Origin: Gammaproteobacteria bacterium
Lineage (GTDB): Bacteria; Pseudomonadota; Gammaproteobacteria; Granulosicoccales; Granulosicoccaceae
DNA: 5,964 nt
Direction of reading: 5' to 3'
NCBI GenBank assembly: GCA_019634245.1
Contig: JAHQVR010000360.1
Location: 1-5,964, forward strand
Made by a program: the position numbers and the translations under genes
Shown: positions 5,633 to 5,964 of the stretch, one piece after another
Position numbering within the stretch: position 1 is the stretch's first letter
How the letters are laid out: every line of letters starts with the position of its first letter
Notes under the pieces: generated by a model
The model's database searches: none
Seen by the model: only the letters and a program-made list of their open reading frames with translations
What the model was told of the DNA's origin: nothing

Positions 5633-5964
5633 TGTGCGTGCCTTTTAATCGCTTCGAGCACACGATCGGGTGTTGCCGGCAAGTGACGTACCTCTGCTCC
5701 ACAAGCATGCCTGATAGCATTGAGAATGCTCGGTGCAGTTGGAATTAGAACATGTTCCCCCAGCCCCTTTGCACCGTAAGGACCATGCTCATCGTTCACT
5801 TCCACAATAATAGACTTGATGGGAGGCACATCACCAATGGTTGGTATGAGGTAATCATGCAAATTTTCGGTTCTGCCAGGCACATACGATTCCATTAAAG
5901 CCAACCCAATACCCTGCGCAATACCACCTTCAATCTGTCCCTCGATGAGATTCGGATTAATGGC
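5629..5964 (-). CDS. Xanthine dehydrogenase family molybdopterin-binding (large) subunit, C-terminal part
   Basis: The last 111 residues of a molybdenum hydroxylase large subunit are present; the frame is open to the right edge and the N-terminal part lies outside. Seen: GQIEGGIAQGIGLALMES (9-26 of the fragment), the typical Mo-cofactor-binding segment; GPYGAKGLGEHVLIP (61-75), in which Glu70 matches the catalytic base of the family; and the closing LPATPDRVLEAI, standard for these subunits. Such enzymes hydroxylate N-heterocycles or aldehydes with water, passing electrons through 2Fe-2S and FAD partners. Those partners are not in the window. The TGA stop overlaps the ATG of the 6-hydroxynicotinate reductase-like gene by 4 bp. 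Nicotinate or a related heterocycle as substrate is an inference from that neighbour; xanthine or an aldehyde remains possible. Confidence 0.93.
   Translation of the reverse strand, partial: AINPNLIEGQIEGGIAQGIGLALMESYVPGRTENLHDYLIPTIGDVPPIKSIIVEVNDEHGPYGAKGLGEHVLIPTAPSILNAIRHACGAEVRHLPATPDRVLEAIKRHAQ

Noticed and set aside
5716..5730. 6-bp inverted repeat AGCATT/AATGCT in the molybdenum hydroxylase gene
   Set aside because: Stems this short are expected by chance in a window of this size and it has no special position.

Overview
The window reads as chromosomal DNA of a Gram-negative proteobacterium, probably an aerobic, possibly marine, gammaproteobacterium. The Gram-negative call rests on a lipobox lipoprotein with no inner-membrane retention signal and a Sec-exported beta-helix protein. 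The gene families present (enoyl-CoA hydratase of the methylglutaconyl type, paired half-size YeeE/YedE permeases, a xanthine dehydrogenase family subunit next to a 6-hydroxynicotinate reductase-like protein) fit proteobacteria. Species cannot be fixed from this sequence. There is no rRNA, tRNA, CRISPR array, transposase or insertion sequence.

Left part (1-1965, minus strand). The window begins inside an enoyl-CoA hydratase/isomerase gene; only its first 117 residues are present (1-351). Upstream of it, in the same direction, is a lipoprotein with a Ser/Thr/Asn-rich linker, an unusual four-fold Ile-Asp repeat, one fibronectin type III domain and a C-terminal half I do not recognise. Its start is better placed at the ATG at 1839 than at the upstream GTG at 1863. 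A roughly 100-bp divergent intergenic region follows. It holds a plausible minus-strand promoter and a perfect 12-bp palindrome (1919-1930) that could be an operator.

Middle part (1966-4110, plus strand). A secreted right-handed parallel beta-helix protein is followed 35 bp later by two small membrane proteins. Together these two form a split YeeE/YedE transporter of the kind linked to thiosulfate or other sulfur-compound uptake. They are 16 bp apart and almost certainly cotranscribed.

Right part (4148-5964, minus strand). A 494-residue Fe-S protein resembling 6-hydroxynicotinate reductase overlaps by 4 bp the end of a molybdenum hydroxylase large subunit (xanthine dehydrogenase family), which runs off the window. 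This pair recalls the first two steps of anaerobic nicotinate fermentation (hydroxylation, then ring reduction) but appears in a probably aerobic setting, so its substrate is open. It is the most interesting part of the window. The 3' end of the reductase-like gene converges on the YeeE pair and carries two back-to-back inverted repeats; a third strong inverted repeat lies inside the same gene.

How the genes work together: three local units are supported, namely the divergent pair of exported proteins, the two-subunit permease, and the hydroxylase/reductase operon. Nothing in the sequence links these units to one another functionally.
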